64,000 nucleotides of DNA from Sediminicoccus rosea (GTDB lineage Bacteria > Pseudomonadota > Alphaproteobacteria > Acetobacterales > Acetobacteraceae), in NCBI RefSeq assembly GCF_033547095.1, contig NZ_CP137852.1, forward strand, positions 2,969,501 to 3,033,500. The letters are read 5' to 3'. Shown here in pieces: positions 1 through 8,751 of the stretch. The translations under genes were made by a program, and so were the position numbers. The notes beneath the pieces are model-generated. The model worked only from the letters and a program-made list of their open reading frames with translations, did not search any database and was not told the DNA's origin. The number at the start of each line of letters is the position of its first letter. Within the stretch, counting starts at the first letter, position 1.

Positions 1-112
1 CCGTGCCGAGCAGGACGAAGCCGAGCAGCGCGCGCGGCAGGTCGCGCGCCAGCAGCAGGTAGGCGGCCGCGGCGACGAGCAGACCGATGGTGAGGGCAAG
101 GGCGGCTTCCAT
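1..112 (-). CDS. mnhC: Na+/H+ antiporter subunit MnhC/MrpC, N-terminal part (cut by window edge)
   Basis: Only the first 37 codons are in the window; the gene continues past position 1. The ATG is at 112, five bases after the mnhB stop. The visible residues form one hydrophobic segment (MEAALALTIGLLVAAAAYLL) followed by a short basic stretch and a second hydrophobic start. This fits the first helices of MrpC, the NuoK-like subunit of the multisubunit cation/proton antiporter in the inner membrane. The assignment rests mainly on position directly after mnhA and mnhB, the conserved order of Mrp operons. Confidence 0.75.
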   Translation of the reverse strand, partial: MEAALALTIGLLVAAAAYLLLARDLPRALLGFVLLGT

Positions 113-117
113 CCTGC

Positions 118-534
118 TCACTCCTCCGCCACGAGGGCGAAGACCATCGCCGTGACGGTGCCGATCACCACGAGATAGACGCCCACATCGAAGACGAAGG
201 CGGTGTTCAGCGGCAGCGTCAGCGGGATCTGCGGGAACCACCAACGATGCGTCAGGTAGCCGGCCGAGGGATCGAGCCAGGCGAGCAGGCCGCTGCCCGC
301 CGCGACCAGCAGGCCCACGCCGCACCAGGCGGCAGGCGGCGCGCGCATCACCGCGAGTGCGGCCGCCTGCCCACGCGAGATGGCGAAGAAGACCAGTCCC
401 GCCGAGGCGACGAGCCCGCCCACGAAGCCGCCGCCCGGCGCGTTGTGGCCGCGCACGAGGAGGTAGAGCGAGACGACCATCGGCACCCAGAGCAGCAGCG
501 GCGCCGAAACGCGGAGAATGAGGGAGGATGGCAT
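118..534 (-). CDS. mnhB: Na+/H+ antiporter subunit MnhB/MrpB
   Basis: A 138-residue integral membrane protein with about four hydrophobic segments and the family motif RGHNAPGGGFVGGL near residue 22, typical of MnhB. It is part of the Mrp antiporter that exchanges cytoplasmic Na+ for external H+ and supports pH and salt homeostasis. I chose the ATG at 534, four bases after the mnhA stop, because it gives the usual MPSSLILR-like N-terminus. An upstream in-frame start at 555 would overlap mnhA and add seven non-conserved residues. It lies between mnhA and mnhC in one operon. Confidence 0.88.
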   Translation of the reverse strand: MPSSLILRVSAPLLLWVPMVVSLYLLVRGHNAPGGGFVGGLVASAGLVFFAISRGQAAALAVMRAPPAAWCGVGLLVAAGSGLLAWLDPSAGYLTHRWWFPQIPLTLPLNTAFVFDVGVYLVVIGTVTAMVFALVAEE

Positions 535-538
535 CGTC

Positions 539-2845
539 TCAATTCCTGGGCGCAAGGGGGCGTGCCGCGCCGCGCAGCAGCGCGAGGACCGCGAAGGCGG
601 CGATGGCGAGCACGGCGATCTCGCCCAGCGTGTCCAGCGCGCGGAAATCCACGAGGATGACGTTCACCACGTTCCGCCCATGCCCGGCCGGCACGCTGTT
701 CTCGCCGAACCAGGAGCCGAGCCTCGGGTCGAAGGGAGAGGCCAGCACGGCCAGCAGCAGCGAAGCGACGGAGCCGCCGAGCGCCAGCGCCACCGCGGCG
801 TCACCGGTGCGTTGGCGGGGCGTGCGCGCATCGCGGCCGCGGAGCGGCAGGCGCAGCAGCACGGTGGCGAGGATGACCACCAGCAGCACCTCGACCGTGA
901 ACTGCGTGAGCGCGACATCGGGCGCGCCGAAGCTCAGGAAGACCAGGGCCGTGCCGAAGCCGACCAGCCCGGTGGAGAGGACGGCGGCCAAGGTGCTGCG
1001 CGCCAGCGCCGTGGCGAGCGCACCGACGGCGATGAGCAGGAAGGCGAAGGCGCGCGGATCGAGCGTGCCGCCCATGGGCCGGTCGAAGCCGCCACGGATC
1101 GCCAGCACCGCGAGCGGCGCCAGCGCCGTCACCAGCAGCAGGGTGCGCATGTAGCCGCGCAGGCTGCCGTGCTGCACGGCGCGCGTCGTCCCCTCGGCCC
1201 AGCCGATCACGCCCGCCAGCGCCCGCTCATAGCCGCGCGAGGGACCGAGGCGGTCCAGCAGGACCAGGCCACGCAGCCGCGGCATCAGCCGCTCCCAGCC
1301 GAGCAGGATCAGCAGACCGAGCCCGACCGTGGCCGCGCTCAGGGCGAGGACGGGGGTGAAGCCGTGCCAGAGCTTCAGCGGCACATCGGCCGGGTGACCC
1401 AGGATGGCGGCGGCGGCGCCGTTCACCAGCCATTCGCCCGGCAGGGAGGGCGCGATGCCGGCCAGCAGCCCGAGGCACGCCAGCAGCACGGGGCCGGCCA
1501 GCATGGAAATCGGCGGATCATGCGGCTCGCGCGGGGTGGGCCGCACCGACCCGAAGAAGATGCGCCAGGAAAGCAGCCCGGCCACCGCCACCATCGCCGC
1601 GTTCACCGCGAAGCCGATGACCGCGACGACGGGCGCCATGCCGCCGGCGGCGAGCTTCGCCTCATAGACGATCTCCTTCGCCACGAAGCCGACGAAGGGC
1701 GGCAGCCCCGCCATGGACAAGGCCGCCAGCACCGCCGCTCCGGCGGTCCATGGCATGGCGCCGCGCAGACCGCCCAGGGCGGAGGCGTCGCGCGTGCCCG
1801 TCTCGTGGTCGAGGACGCCCGCGATGAGGAACAGCGCCGCCTTGTAGAGCGCATGCACCAGCAGGAAGGTCACCGCCGCCGTCGCCGAGAGGTCCGGCGC
1901 GATGCCGATGAGCATGACGAGCGTGCCCAGGGCGGTGACGGTGGTATAGGCGAGCACGCGCTTGAGGTCCGTCTCGCGCAGTGCCAGCAGGGCGCCGGTC
2001 GCCGCCGTCAGCAGCCCCGCCCAGGTCAGCAGGTCATGCCACAGCGCCTCCGTCGCGTAGAGCGGGTTCAACCGCGCCAGCAGGTAGACGCCGAGCTTCA
2101 CCATCGTCGCGGAGTGCAGATAGGCGCTGACGGGGGTCGGCGCCGCCATCGCATTCGGCAGCCAGAAGTGGAAGGGGAACTGCGCCGACTTCGTGAAGCA
2201 GCCCAGCACGATCAGCAGCATGGCCGGCACCGAAGCCGGGTGCGCCAGCACCACCTCCCGCGCGGCGATGATGCCCGAGAGGCTGGTGGTGCCCGCCGCC
2301 ATCGCCACCAGGATCAGGCCAGCCAGCAGCGCGAGGCCGCCGCCACCCGTCACCAGCAGCGCCTGCAGCGCGGCCTTGCGCGCGGCCGGCTTCTCATGAT
2401 CGTGGCCGACCAAAAAGAAGGAAGCGAGGCTGGTCAGCTCCCAGAAGATGAAAAGCGTGACGACATCATCCGCGGTGACCGCACCGAGCATCGCCACCAT
2501 GAACAGCAGCAGCAGGACGATGAGGCGACGCAGCCTCGGATCGCCCTCCAGGTAGCGCCCGGCATAGAGCAGCACGAGCGCGCCGATGCCGGTGATGAGC
2601 AGGGTGAAAAGCAGCGAGAGCCCATCGAGCCGCAACCCTCCCGCCACGCCGAGCGAGGGGACGGACCAGAAGCCGACCGAGAGCGGCGCCGCCGCGGCAA
2701 GCAGCAGGTAGCCGCTGAAGGCGCAGGTGGCCGCGGCGGCGCCGACCATGGCCGCCCGCCTGGCGGGAAGTGCTGCCGCCAGCGCAGCGGCGGCCAGGCC
2801 GACGAGCAAGGGGAGCTGCAGGGCGGAATCCGGTGCGGGCATCAT
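539..2845 (-). CDS. mnhA: Na+/H+ antiporter subunit MnhA/MrpA
   Basis: A 768-residue polytopic membrane protein. The first two thirds match the NuoL-like proton-channel family, with the helix motif FIFWELTSLASFFLVG carrying the conserved membrane glutamate and LHSATMVKLGVYLLARL carrying the conserved lysine. The C-terminal third contains the extra helices typical of MrpA (DUF4040/MbhE-like region, ending around GAPDVALTQFTVE). It is the large core subunit of the multisubunit antiporter and heads the operon mnhA-mnhB-mnhC. Start codons at 2845 and 2842 are both possible. The upstream 188 bases hold palindromes and a -35-like box. Confidence 0.92.
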   Translation of the reverse strand: MMPAPDSALQLPLLVGLAAAALAAALPARRAAMVGAAAATCAFSGYLLLAAAAPLSVGFWSVPSLGVAGGLRLDGLSLLFTLLITGIGALVLLYAGRYLEGDPRLRRLIVLLLLFMVAMLGAVTADDVVTLFIFWELTSLASFFLVGHDHEKPAARKAALQALLVTGGGGLALLAGLILVAMAAGTTSLSGIIAAREVVLAHPASVPAMLLIVLGCFTKSAQFPFHFWLPNAMAAPTPVSAYLHSATMVKLGVYLLARLNPLYATEALWHDLLTWAGLLTAATGALLALRETDLKRVLAYTTVTALGTLVMLIGIAPDLSATAAVTFLLVHALYKAALFLIAGVLDHETGTRDASALGGLRGAMPWTAGAAVLAALSMAGLPPFVGFVAKEIVYEAKLAAGGMAPVVAVIGFAVNAAMVAVAGLLSWRIFFGSVRPTPREPHDPPISMLAGPVLLACLGLLAGIAPSLPGEWLVNGAAAAILGHPADVPLKLWHGFTPVLALSAATVGLGLLILLGWERLMPRLRGLVLLDRLGPSRGYERALAGVIGWAEGTTRAVQHGSLRGYMRTLLLVTALAPLAVLAIRGGFDRPMGGTLDPRAFAFLLIAVGALATALARSTLAAVLSTGLVGFGTALVFLSFGAPDVALTQFTVEVLLVVILATVLLRLPLRGRDARTPRQRTGDAAVALALGGSVASLLLAVLASPFDPRLGSWFGENSVPAGHGRNVVNVILVDFRALDTLGEIAVLAIAAFAVLALLRGAARPLAPRN

Positions 2846-2885
2846 CGCCCCCGGCGAGGCAAGGCCCGTGCCAGCACCAATATTT

Positions 2886-2963
2886 CTCTGAATCAGAGTG
2901 TTAGGTGCATCGAACTCTAAGCGCGGTCACGCCACGTCAACGCCCGTGAACGTGAATGTTCAC
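2886..2963 (-). promoter_or_regulatory. Candidate mnhA promoter/operator region with two palindromes
   Basis: Within the 188-base gap upstream of mnhA, the minus strand carries TTGACG at 2940-2935, a good -35 hexamer, with only a weak -10 (TAGAGT, 15-base spacing). A perfect palindrome CTCTGA-A-TCAGAG lies at 2886-2898. The inverted repeat GTGAAC-N6-GTTCAC lies at 2946-2963, just upstream of the -35. The repeats suggest one or two regulator sites; the regulator is unknown. Confidence 0.35.
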
Positions 2964-2977
2964 ATCCCTGAACAGCC

Positions 2978-3008
2978 GGCCAGGCCCGCCGGGAGGTCGG
3001 GCCTGGCC
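2978..3008 (-). terminator. Stem-loop after the TPP-enzyme gene
   Basis: Perfect 11-bp inverted repeat GGCCAGGCCCG / CGGGCCTGGCC with a nine-base loop, starting about 25 bases past the stop codon of the TPP-dependent enzyme. There is no T-run, so it may act as a GC-rich transcription end or mRNA 3' stabiliser. Confidence 0.6.
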
Positions 3009-3033
3009 GTCGCTCCCACCCGTCCCGTGACGC

Positions 3034-4713
3034 CTAGCGCCGCGCGCGTTCCGCGTGTTTGCCCATCGTGTTGTAGGGCGCATAGGGCGGGAATTCGCCG
3101 ATCGCGGTCATGTCCACCTCGATCAGGGTGGGCCCATCCACCGCCAGCGCGCGGGCGACCACGGGCCCGAATTCCTCCGCCGCGCCGACGCGGAAGTAGG
3201 GCAGACCCGCCAGCGCGGCCAAGGGCTCCAGCGCCGGGCCCTGCAGCTCATCGCCGAAGCGGCGGCCATCCACCACCGCGTCCTGGATGTGCCGGATCAC
3301 GCCATAGCCGCGGTCGTTCATCACGATGGTGCAGAGCCGCGCGCGCTCCTGCACGGCGGTCCAGAGCTCGGTCAGGTTCATGGCGAAGCCGCCATCGCCC
3401 ACCATCGCGACGGTCTTGCGCCCGCCCGCCCCCATCGCCGCCCCGATGCCCAGCGGCAGGCCCGGCCCGATGGCAGCCCCCACCGGATGGACGGCATCAC
3501 GCGGGCCATAGACCTCGAAGGTGCGGTTGCCCCAGGTGGAATTGCTGATGGTGATGTCCCGCACCCAGAGCGCGTCGCGCGGCATCGCGGCACGCAACTG
3601 GCGCGCGAAGGAGGCATAGGGACCAAGCGTCGCCTCGTATTCCTCGATGGCCAGCGCCTTGGTGCGCGCCACATCCGCGGCATAGCCCGGCTCGACCGCG
3701 ATGCGGCCCTTGAGGCGCCGCGCGAGCCCCTGCGCCACCAGCTCCGCATCGCCCTGGAGGAAATAGCGGTTGGGATAGGTGCGCCCATTGGCCGCCGAAT
3801 CCACATCCACATGGATGAGGTTGTCCGGCAGCTTCATGGAGAATTCCATCATCTCATGCCCGCGCAGCCGCGAGCCGAGCACGAGCATGGCATCCACGCC
3901 CTCGTAGAAGCCCAGGATGCGCGGCGCGCCATTGCCGTGCAGCGCGCCGAAGGTCATCGGGTGATCCTCCGGGATGATGCCGCGGCCGTTCCAGGAGGAA
4001 ACGGCGGCGAAGCCGAGATCGAGCAGCGCCCGCGCCCCCTGCCCCGCCTCGCGCGCGCCATTGCCGAGCCAGATCATGGGCCGCTTCGCGCGTGCCAGGA
4101 TCTCGGCCACCTCGTCCAGCGCGGCCTCGCTCGGCGGCAGCGGCGGCGGCGGCGCGAGAGCGAGCGAATCCAGCTCGGCCGGGCGCGGGATGACGGCGCG
4201 CTGGAGGTCGATCGGGATCTCGACCGAGACCGGGCCGCGCGGCGGCGTCATCGCCTCGGCCGCCGCGCGCATCAGCACGCCCAGCGCCTCGCCGGCGGCC
4301 CGCACGCGATAGGCGGCCTTGCCGGAGGCGGCGAGGATCGCGGTCTGGCCCGGCACGTCATGCACCGTGCCCATGTCGCGATCCACGAATCTGGTGGCCG
4401 TCTGCCCGGTGATGTGCAGCACGGGCGAGCCCGCGAAGCGCGCCTCGACCAGGCCGCCGATGCTGTTGGCCATGCCGGGGCCGGTGCTGGTGAACAGTAC
4501 GCCGAGGCCACCTGTCACGCGCGCATAGGCATCGGCCATGTGCGCGCCCCCCATTTCGCCGCGGCACATGACGTAGCGGATGGCGTTGCGCCGGCCGATG
4601 GCATCCAGCATCGGAATATTGTGGACGGAGACGATGCCAAAGACCGTGCTCACGCCGATGCGTGAGAGGAATTCGGCGACCAGGTCGCCCACGGTGTAGG
4701 GGGTTTGGGTCAT
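3034..4713 (-). CDS. Thiamine pyrophosphate-dependent enzyme, acetolactate synthase-like
   Basis: A 559-residue member of the TPP-binding family (acetolactate synthase / benzoylformate decarboxylase type). The N-terminal Pyr domain has the catalytic glutamate in CRGEMGGAHMADAYAR (about E53). A central domain follows. The C-terminal PP domain has the Mg/TPP motif GDGGFAMNL to MNDRGYG (about 439-470). The usual GVPG near the N-terminus is replaced by FGIVSVHN, so it is not a standard IlvB and no small regulatory subunit is adjacent. Substrate is unknown; a decarboxylase or carboligase of a 2-oxo acid is likely. It lies downstream of the acyl-CoA dehydrogenase operon but behind a strong hairpin. 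SD GAGGAAG precedes the ATG. Confidence 0.8.
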   Translation of the reverse strand: MTQTPYTVGDLVAEFLSRIGVSTVFGIVSVHNIPMLDAIGRRNAIRYVMCRGEMGGAHMADAYARVTGGLGVLFTSTGPGMANSIGGLVEARFAGSPVLHITGQTATRFVDRDMGTVHDVPGQTAILAASGKAAYRVRAAGEALGVLMRAAAEAMTPPRGPVSVEIPIDLQRAVIPRPAELDSLALAPPPPLPPSEAALDEVAEILARAKRPMIWLGNGAREAGQGARALLDLGFAAVSSWNGRGIIPEDHPMTFGALHGNGAPRILGFYEGVDAMLVLGSRLRGHEMMEFSMKLPDNLIHVDVDSAANGRTYPNRYFLQGDAELVAQGLARRLKGRIAVEPGYAADVARTKALAIEEYEATLGPYASFARQLRAAMPRDALWVRDITISNSTWGNRTFEVYGPRDAVHPVGAAIGPGLPLGIGAAMGAGGRKTVAMVGDGGFAMNLTELWTAVQERARLCTIVMNDRGYGVIRHIQDAVVDGRRFGDELQGPALEPLAALAGLPYFRVGAAEEFGPVVARALAVDGPTLIEVDMTAIGEFPPYAPYNTMGKHAERARR

Positions 4714-4733
4714 GGCGCTTCCTCAGGGTTCTT

Positions 4734-4760
4734 GGCGCGCATCGTGTCACGATGCGCGCC
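4734..4760 (-). terminator. Strong hairpin between the SMP-30 gene and the TPP-enzyme gene
   Basis: Perfect 11-bp stem GGCGCGCATCG / CGATGCGCGCC with the five-base loop TGTCA. It sits 14 bases after the SMP-30 stop and 21 bases before the TPP-enzyme start, so it may end the upstream operon or attenuate read-through into the last gene. Confidence 0.6.
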
Positions 4761-4773
4761 GCGCGCCAGCCCC

Positions 4774-5712
4774 TCAGCCGCCCGGCGCTCCCTGGGTGCT
4801 CGTGTAGATCGCGTAGAGCGACTTGCTGGCCGCCATGAAGAGGCGGTTTCGGTGGCGCCCGCCAAAGGCGAGGTTGGCGCAGCGCTCCGGCAGATCAATG
4901 AAGCCGATGGGCTGGCCGGCAGGGTTGAACACCTTCACGCCATCCAGCCCCGGCGCGCCCATGCCCCAGCCGCACCAGAGGTTGCCCGCCACATCGACGC
5001 GGAAGCCATCCGGCGTCTCGCCCGGCTCGCAGCGCACCAGGACGCGGCGGTTGCGCAGCCTGGCGCCGTCCACGTCATAGGCCAGGATATTGCGCGGCTC
5101 GCTCCGGCTTTCGATGACGTAGAGGATGCGCTCATCCGGGCTGAAGGCCAGCCCGTTCGGATGGTCCACGTCATCGGCCACGCAGGTGATGGCGCCGGTC
5201 TGCCCATCCACCCGGTAAAGGTTGGTGTGCGGCAATTCCGGCGCGCGCTTCTCGCCCTCGTAGAAGCCGAGCAGGCCGAAGGGGGGGTCGGTGAACCAGA
5301 TGCTGCCATCGGACTTCACCACCACGTCGTTCGGGCTGTTCAGCCGCTTGCCCTGATAATGCTCGGCGATGACGGTGATGCGCCCGTCATGCTCGGTGCG
5401 GACGACGCGGCCGGTCAGGTGCTCACAGGTGACGAGGCGGCCTTCGCGGTCCCGCGTATTGCCATTCGCGTTGTTCGACGGCTTGCGGAACTCATCCACC
5501 AGGCCCGTGCTTTCGGACCAGCGCAGCATCCGGTTGTTCGGGATGTCGGACCAGATGAGGCAGCGATGATCGCCGAACCAGACGGGCCCCTCCCCCCAGC
5601 GGCCGCCGGTCCAGAGGCGCTCCAGCCCCGCCAGCGGCAGGCGCAGTGCGTTGAAGGCCGGGTCCAGCACGCGCACCGCCGGGTCGGGGTAGCGCTCGAT
5701 CATGCCGCTCAT
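4774..5712 (-). CDS. SMP-30/gluconolactonase/LRE family protein
   Basis: A 312-residue six-bladed beta-propeller of the SMP-30 family, which hydrolyses lactones with a divalent metal. Expected metal-ligand motifs are visible: WGEGPVWF (Glu near 41), LNSPNDVVV (Asn near 130) and DHPNGLAFSPDE (Asp near 195). No signal peptide is seen, so it is probably cytoplasmic. It starts inside the upstream crotonase gene with an ATGA overlap, indicating translational coupling. An internal ATG at 5703 is an alternative. Together with the acyl-CoA dehydrogenases and crotonase it suggests a catabolic route passing through a lactone, but the substrate cannot be read from sequence. Confidence 0.82.
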   Translation of the reverse strand: MSGMIERYPDPAVRVLDPAFNALRLPLAGLERLWTGGRWGEGPVWFGDHRCLIWSDIPNNRMLRWSESTGLVDEFRKPSNNANGNTRDREGRLVTCEHLTGRVVRTEHDGRITVIAEHYQGKRLNSPNDVVVKSDGSIWFTDPPFGLLGFYEGEKRAPELPHTNLYRVDGQTGAITCVADDVDHPNGLAFSPDERILYVIESRSEPRNILAYDVDGARLRNRRVLVRCEPGETPDGFRVDVAGNLWCGWGMGAPGLDGVKVFNPAGQPIGFIDLPERCANLAFGGRHRNRLFMAASKSLYAIYTSTQGAPGG

Positions 5713-6512
5713 CTCCCGTAAAACACGCCCTGGCGCTTCTCGATCATCGCGTTCACGGCTTCCTTGTGATCCTCCGTCTCATGCGCGATGGCCTGGAAGG
5801 CCGCGGAGAGCTCGAGCAGCGAGGGCAATGACATGTGCTGCCCCTCGCGCAGCAGGCGCTTGGTCATGCGCAGCACCTGCGGCGGGTTCTTCGCCACGCG
5901 CGCGGCGAGTTCGCGCGCCGCGCCCAGCAATTCCCCATGCGGCACGACGCGGCTGACGAGGCGCGCGGCCAGCGCCTGCTCGGCATTCAGCGGGTCCCCC
6001 GTGAAGGACATCTCGGCCGCCATCGCGAGGCCGACGGCGCGCGGCAGCAGCCAGGCGCCACCATCGCCCGGCACGATGCCGACGCGCACGAAGCTCTCGG
6101 CGAAGATCGCCTTGTCGGAGGCGATCCGCATGTCGCACATGCAGGCGAGATCGAGCCCCGCGCCGATGGCCGCGCCATTCACGGCGGCGATGGTCGGCAC
6201 GTCCAGCTCCCAGAGCGCCAACGGGATGCGCTGGATGCCGCGCCGGTAGTTCTCGCGCATCACGGCCGGGCTGTCGGCCGCCATGATGCCCTTGCGGTCG
6301 CGCATGCCCTTGAGGTCGCCGCCCGCGCAGAAGGCCGGGTCCGCACCGGTCACGACGACGCAGCGGATGGCGTCGTCGCGCGCGATACGCTTGCAGGCGG
6401 CCTCCACCTCGTCGCAATCCTCGAAGCCGGAGATGGCGTTGCGTCGCTCGGGCGCGTTCAGCGTGAGGGTGACGACCGGGCCGTCCTGCTCGATCTTGAG
6501 GAAGTCACTCAT
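5709..6512 (-). CDS. Enoyl-CoA hydratase/isomerase (crotonase) family protein
   Basis: A 267-residue crotonase-fold enzyme. The oxyanion-hole segments are FCAGGDLKGM (about 60-70) and NGAAIGAGLDLA (about 110-121). The loop GIVPGDGGAWLLPR follows. By eye, the position of the first catalytic glutamate of rat crotonase (Glu144) is a phenylalanine, while the second (Glu164) seems kept in AEMSFTG. Simple enoyl-CoA hydration is therefore uncertain and isomerase, hydrolase or another crotonase reaction is possible. It follows the acyl-CoA dehydrogenase pair by 30 bases and overlaps the lactonase start. Confidence 0.82.
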   Translation of the reverse strand: MSDFLKIEQDGPVVTLTLNAPERRNAISGFEDCDEVEAACKRIARDDAIRCVVVTGADPAFCAGGDLKGMRDRKGIMAADSPAVMRENYRRGIQRIPLALWELDVPTIAAVNGAAIGAGLDLACMCDMRIASDKAIFAESFVRVGIVPGDGGAWLLPRAVGLAMAAEMSFTGDPLNAEQALAARLVSRVVPHGELLGAARELAARVAKNPPQVLRMTKRLLREGQHMSLPSLLELSAAFQAIAHETEDHKEAVNAMIEKRQGVFYGR

Positions 6513-6542
6513 TCATCGGTTCCTTGTTGTGGGGCGGCCGGT

Positions 6543-7544
6543 TCAAGCCTGCGCGCCCGCGGCGTCGCGCGCCGTGATGTCGGGCCAGAGATTGGCGCCG
6601 CCGCGCGCCAGCACGGCGCGGCCGATCTCGCTGGACCAGGTGACCGCGCTGCCCGCCTCGTCCCGCCAGGCCCAGAGGCGGCGCGTGAGGTGGTGCAACT
6701 CATGATCCTCGGTGATGCCGATCGCGGCGAAGACCTGGTGCACCTTGGCGGCGACGCTTTCGGCCGTCTCGCCGGCGATGATCTTGGCACAGCCGATCTC
6801 GAAGGCGGCGCCGTCCAGGCCATGCGCGTCCACCGCACGCGCGGCCGAGGCCACCGCCACATCAAGCGCGGCCACATCGCCCGCCACCATCGCGAGGGAT
6901 TGCTGCACCGCCTGGAACTTGCCGATGGCACGACCGAACTGGACGCGGGTATTGGCCCAATCCACCGCCAGCGTCAGGGCTTGCCGCGCCGCCCCGGAGA
7001 TCTGCGCGGCCCGCACGAGCGCGAGGCCGAGTCGCGTGGCCCGCGTGCCCCAGCCATTGGGCAGGAGGCCCTCCAGCAGGGCTGCCCCCGGCTCCACCAT
7101 GTCGCGCGGTTCGCGCGCCAGGTTGCCAGAGGGGAAATAGCTGTCGCGCGGCCGCAGCGCGATGCGCCCGGGCCCCTCCTCCGTCACCACATGCAGCGCA
7201 AAGCGGCCAAAGGGCGTGGCGCGCGTGCCGAGGCTGATGAAGCCGATCTGCGGCTCAAGCCCGGCCGCGGCCAGCAGGGCATTGGCCAGCATCGCCTCGG
7301 CCAGGGGCGCGGGCGCGCCGAAGCGGCCCAGCACCTGCCAGACCGCCGCGGCATCCCCCCAGCCCAGGCCGACGCCTGAGGCGGCCTCAGGCACCAGGGC
7401 CAGGGGAAGGCCCAGCTCGACCATCTCGGCCCAGAGCCCGGCCGGCCATTCGCCCGCCTCGACGCGCCGCAGCAGGGCCACGCCCGCCTGGTCGGCCAGC
7501 AGGCGCTCGACCTGCTCCAGGATGATGTCGCGCATCTCGCTCAT
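6543..7544 (-). CDS. Acyl-CoA dehydrogenase, small partner subunit
   Basis: A 333-residue acyl-CoA dehydrogenase-like flavoprotein, shorter and more divergent than its neighbour. It has the N-terminal helical domain, a degenerate middle beta domain and the C-terminal segment RVQFGRAIGKFQAVQQSLAM that is diagnostic of the family. Its start overlaps the stop of the upstream acyl-CoA dehydrogenase by four bases (ATGA). Adjacent, unequal acyl-CoA dehydrogenase genes are known to make alpha2beta2 heterotetramers (for example ChsE1-ChsE2 of Mycobacterium), and that is my inference here. The two would oxidise an unusual, perhaps bulky, acyl-CoA. Confidence 0.82.
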   Translation of the reverse strand: MSEMRDIILEQVERLLADQAGVALLRRVEAGEWPAGLWAEMVELGLPLALVPEAASGVGLGWGDAAAVWQVLGRFGAPAPLAEAMLANALLAAAGLEPQIGFISLGTRATPFGRFALHVVTEEGPGRIALRPRDSYFPSGNLAREPRDMVEPGAALLEGLLPNGWGTRATRLGLALVRAAQISGAARQALTLAVDWANTRVQFGRAIGKFQAVQQSLAMVAGDVAALDVAVASAARAVDAHGLDGAAFEIGCAKIIAGETAESVAAKVHQVFAAIGITEDHELHHLTRRLWAWRDEAGSAVTWSSEIGRAVLARGGANLWPDITARDAAGAQA

Positions 7545-8677
7545 CGCAGTCCCAGCTCCCGCGCGATGATGCCGCGCAAAATCTCCCGCGTGCCGCCACG
7601 CAGGCTGAAGGTGGGCGCCAGCTGCACCAGGTCGTCCAGCAGCAGGCGCAAATCGGGCGGCATGTCCTCGGGGTCCATCAGGCTGCGGATCTGCTCGGGC
7701 AGCGCCTGTTCGAAGACATTGCCGACATCCTTCACCAGTGCCGCCTCCACCGCCGGAGATTCGCCGCGTTCCAGCATGCCGCCCACCGAGAGCGACATGC
7801 CGCGCAGCGTGTTCAGCCGCGCCACCATGCGGCCGATCGTGGCTTCGGCCCCCGGCACGGGCGCCGCGTTGAGCGCATCAATGCCCGCCGCCAGCGCCGG
7901 GTAGGAGGAGAGGTAGCGGTCCGGCCCACTGCGCTCGAAGGCGAGTTCGGAGGTGGCCTGGGCCCAGCCCGCACCCTCCTCGCCCAGCAGGTCATCCTCG
8001 CGCAGCATCACGTCGTCGAAGGTGACCTCGTTGAAGCTCTCCTCGCCCACGAGATCCCGGATCGGGCGGATGGAAATGCCCGAGAGGCGCAGGTCCACCA
8101 GGAATTGCGAAAGCCCCGCATGGCGCGAGCGGCCCTCCGGCGCGGGGGAGGTCCGCACGAGGGCGATCATGTAGTCGCTCTTGTGGGCGAAGGTGGTCCA
8201 GATCTTTCGGCCGTTCAGCTTCCAGCCATTCGGCACGCGCTCCGCCTTGGTGCGGAGGTTGGCGAGATCGCTGCCCGCCTCCGGCTCTGAGAGGCCGATG
8301 CAGAAAGCGAGTTCGCCCCGGGCGATACCGGGGAGGATGCGCCGCCGCTGCTCCTCCGTGCCGAGCCTGAGGATGAGCGGGCCCGACTGCCGGTCGCCGA
8401 TCCAGTGGGCGCCGACCGGCGCGCCGGCGGCCAGCATCTCCTCCAGCACCACGATTCGCTCGAGTCCCGACTTCTCGTGCCCGCCATAGGCGGCGGGCCA
8501 GGTCATGCCGATCCAGCCGCGGGCGCCCACCGCCCGGGAAAATCCACGGTCGAAGCCCATCCAGGAGCGCGCGCGGATGTCGGGGGTCCAGTCGCGCCCG
8601 GCCTCGGCCAGGAAGTCGCGCAACTCGCGGCGCAACTCGGCCGCGCGCGGCGGGGCATCGGGCAGGTCGAAACGCAT
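7541..8677 (-). CDS. Acyl-CoA dehydrogenase, larger subunit
   Basis: A 378-residue acyl-CoA dehydrogenase and the first gene of the catabolic operon. FAD/substrate motifs are visible: FCIGLSEPEAGSDLANLRT and LNGRKIWTTFAHKSDY in the middle domain, and GGTREILRGIIARELG at the C-terminus. The position of the MCAD catalytic glutamate (YEGT) is glycine here, as in the YGGT subgroup. I chose the ATG at 8677 because GGAGG stands seven bases upstream; an in-frame start at 8731 adds a proline-rich tail without homology. It is divergent from hemP. Confidence 0.88.
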   Translation of the reverse strand: MRFDLPDAPPRAAELRRELRDFLAEAGRDWTPDIRARSWMGFDRGFSRAVGARGWIGMTWPAAYGGHEKSGLERIVVLEEMLAAGAPVGAHWIGDRQSGPLILRLGTEEQRRRILPGIARGELAFCIGLSEPEAGSDLANLRTKAERVPNGWKLNGRKIWTTFAHKSDYMIALVRTSPAPEGRSRHAGLSQFLVDLRLSGISIRPIRDLVGEESFNEVTFDDVMLREDDLLGEEGAGWAQATSELAFERSGPDRYLSSYPALAAGIDALNAAPVPGAEATIGRMVARLNTLRGMSLSVGGMLERGESPAVEAALVKDVGNVFEQALPEQIRSLMDPEDMPPDLRLLLDDLVQLAPTFSLRGGTREILRGIIARELGLR

Positions 8678-8751
8678 GATTTTTCCTCCGTGCGGGAGGC
8701 TAGCAGGGGGTGGGGGAAGCCGGAACTCCACCCTCTGGCCTCAACTGCACT

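Noticed and set aside
518-2920. An 800-codon open frame on the plus strand opposite mnhA.
   Set aside because: It is antisense to a clear MrpA with conserved helices; the product is a run of Gln/Arg/Gly/His with no recognisable domain.
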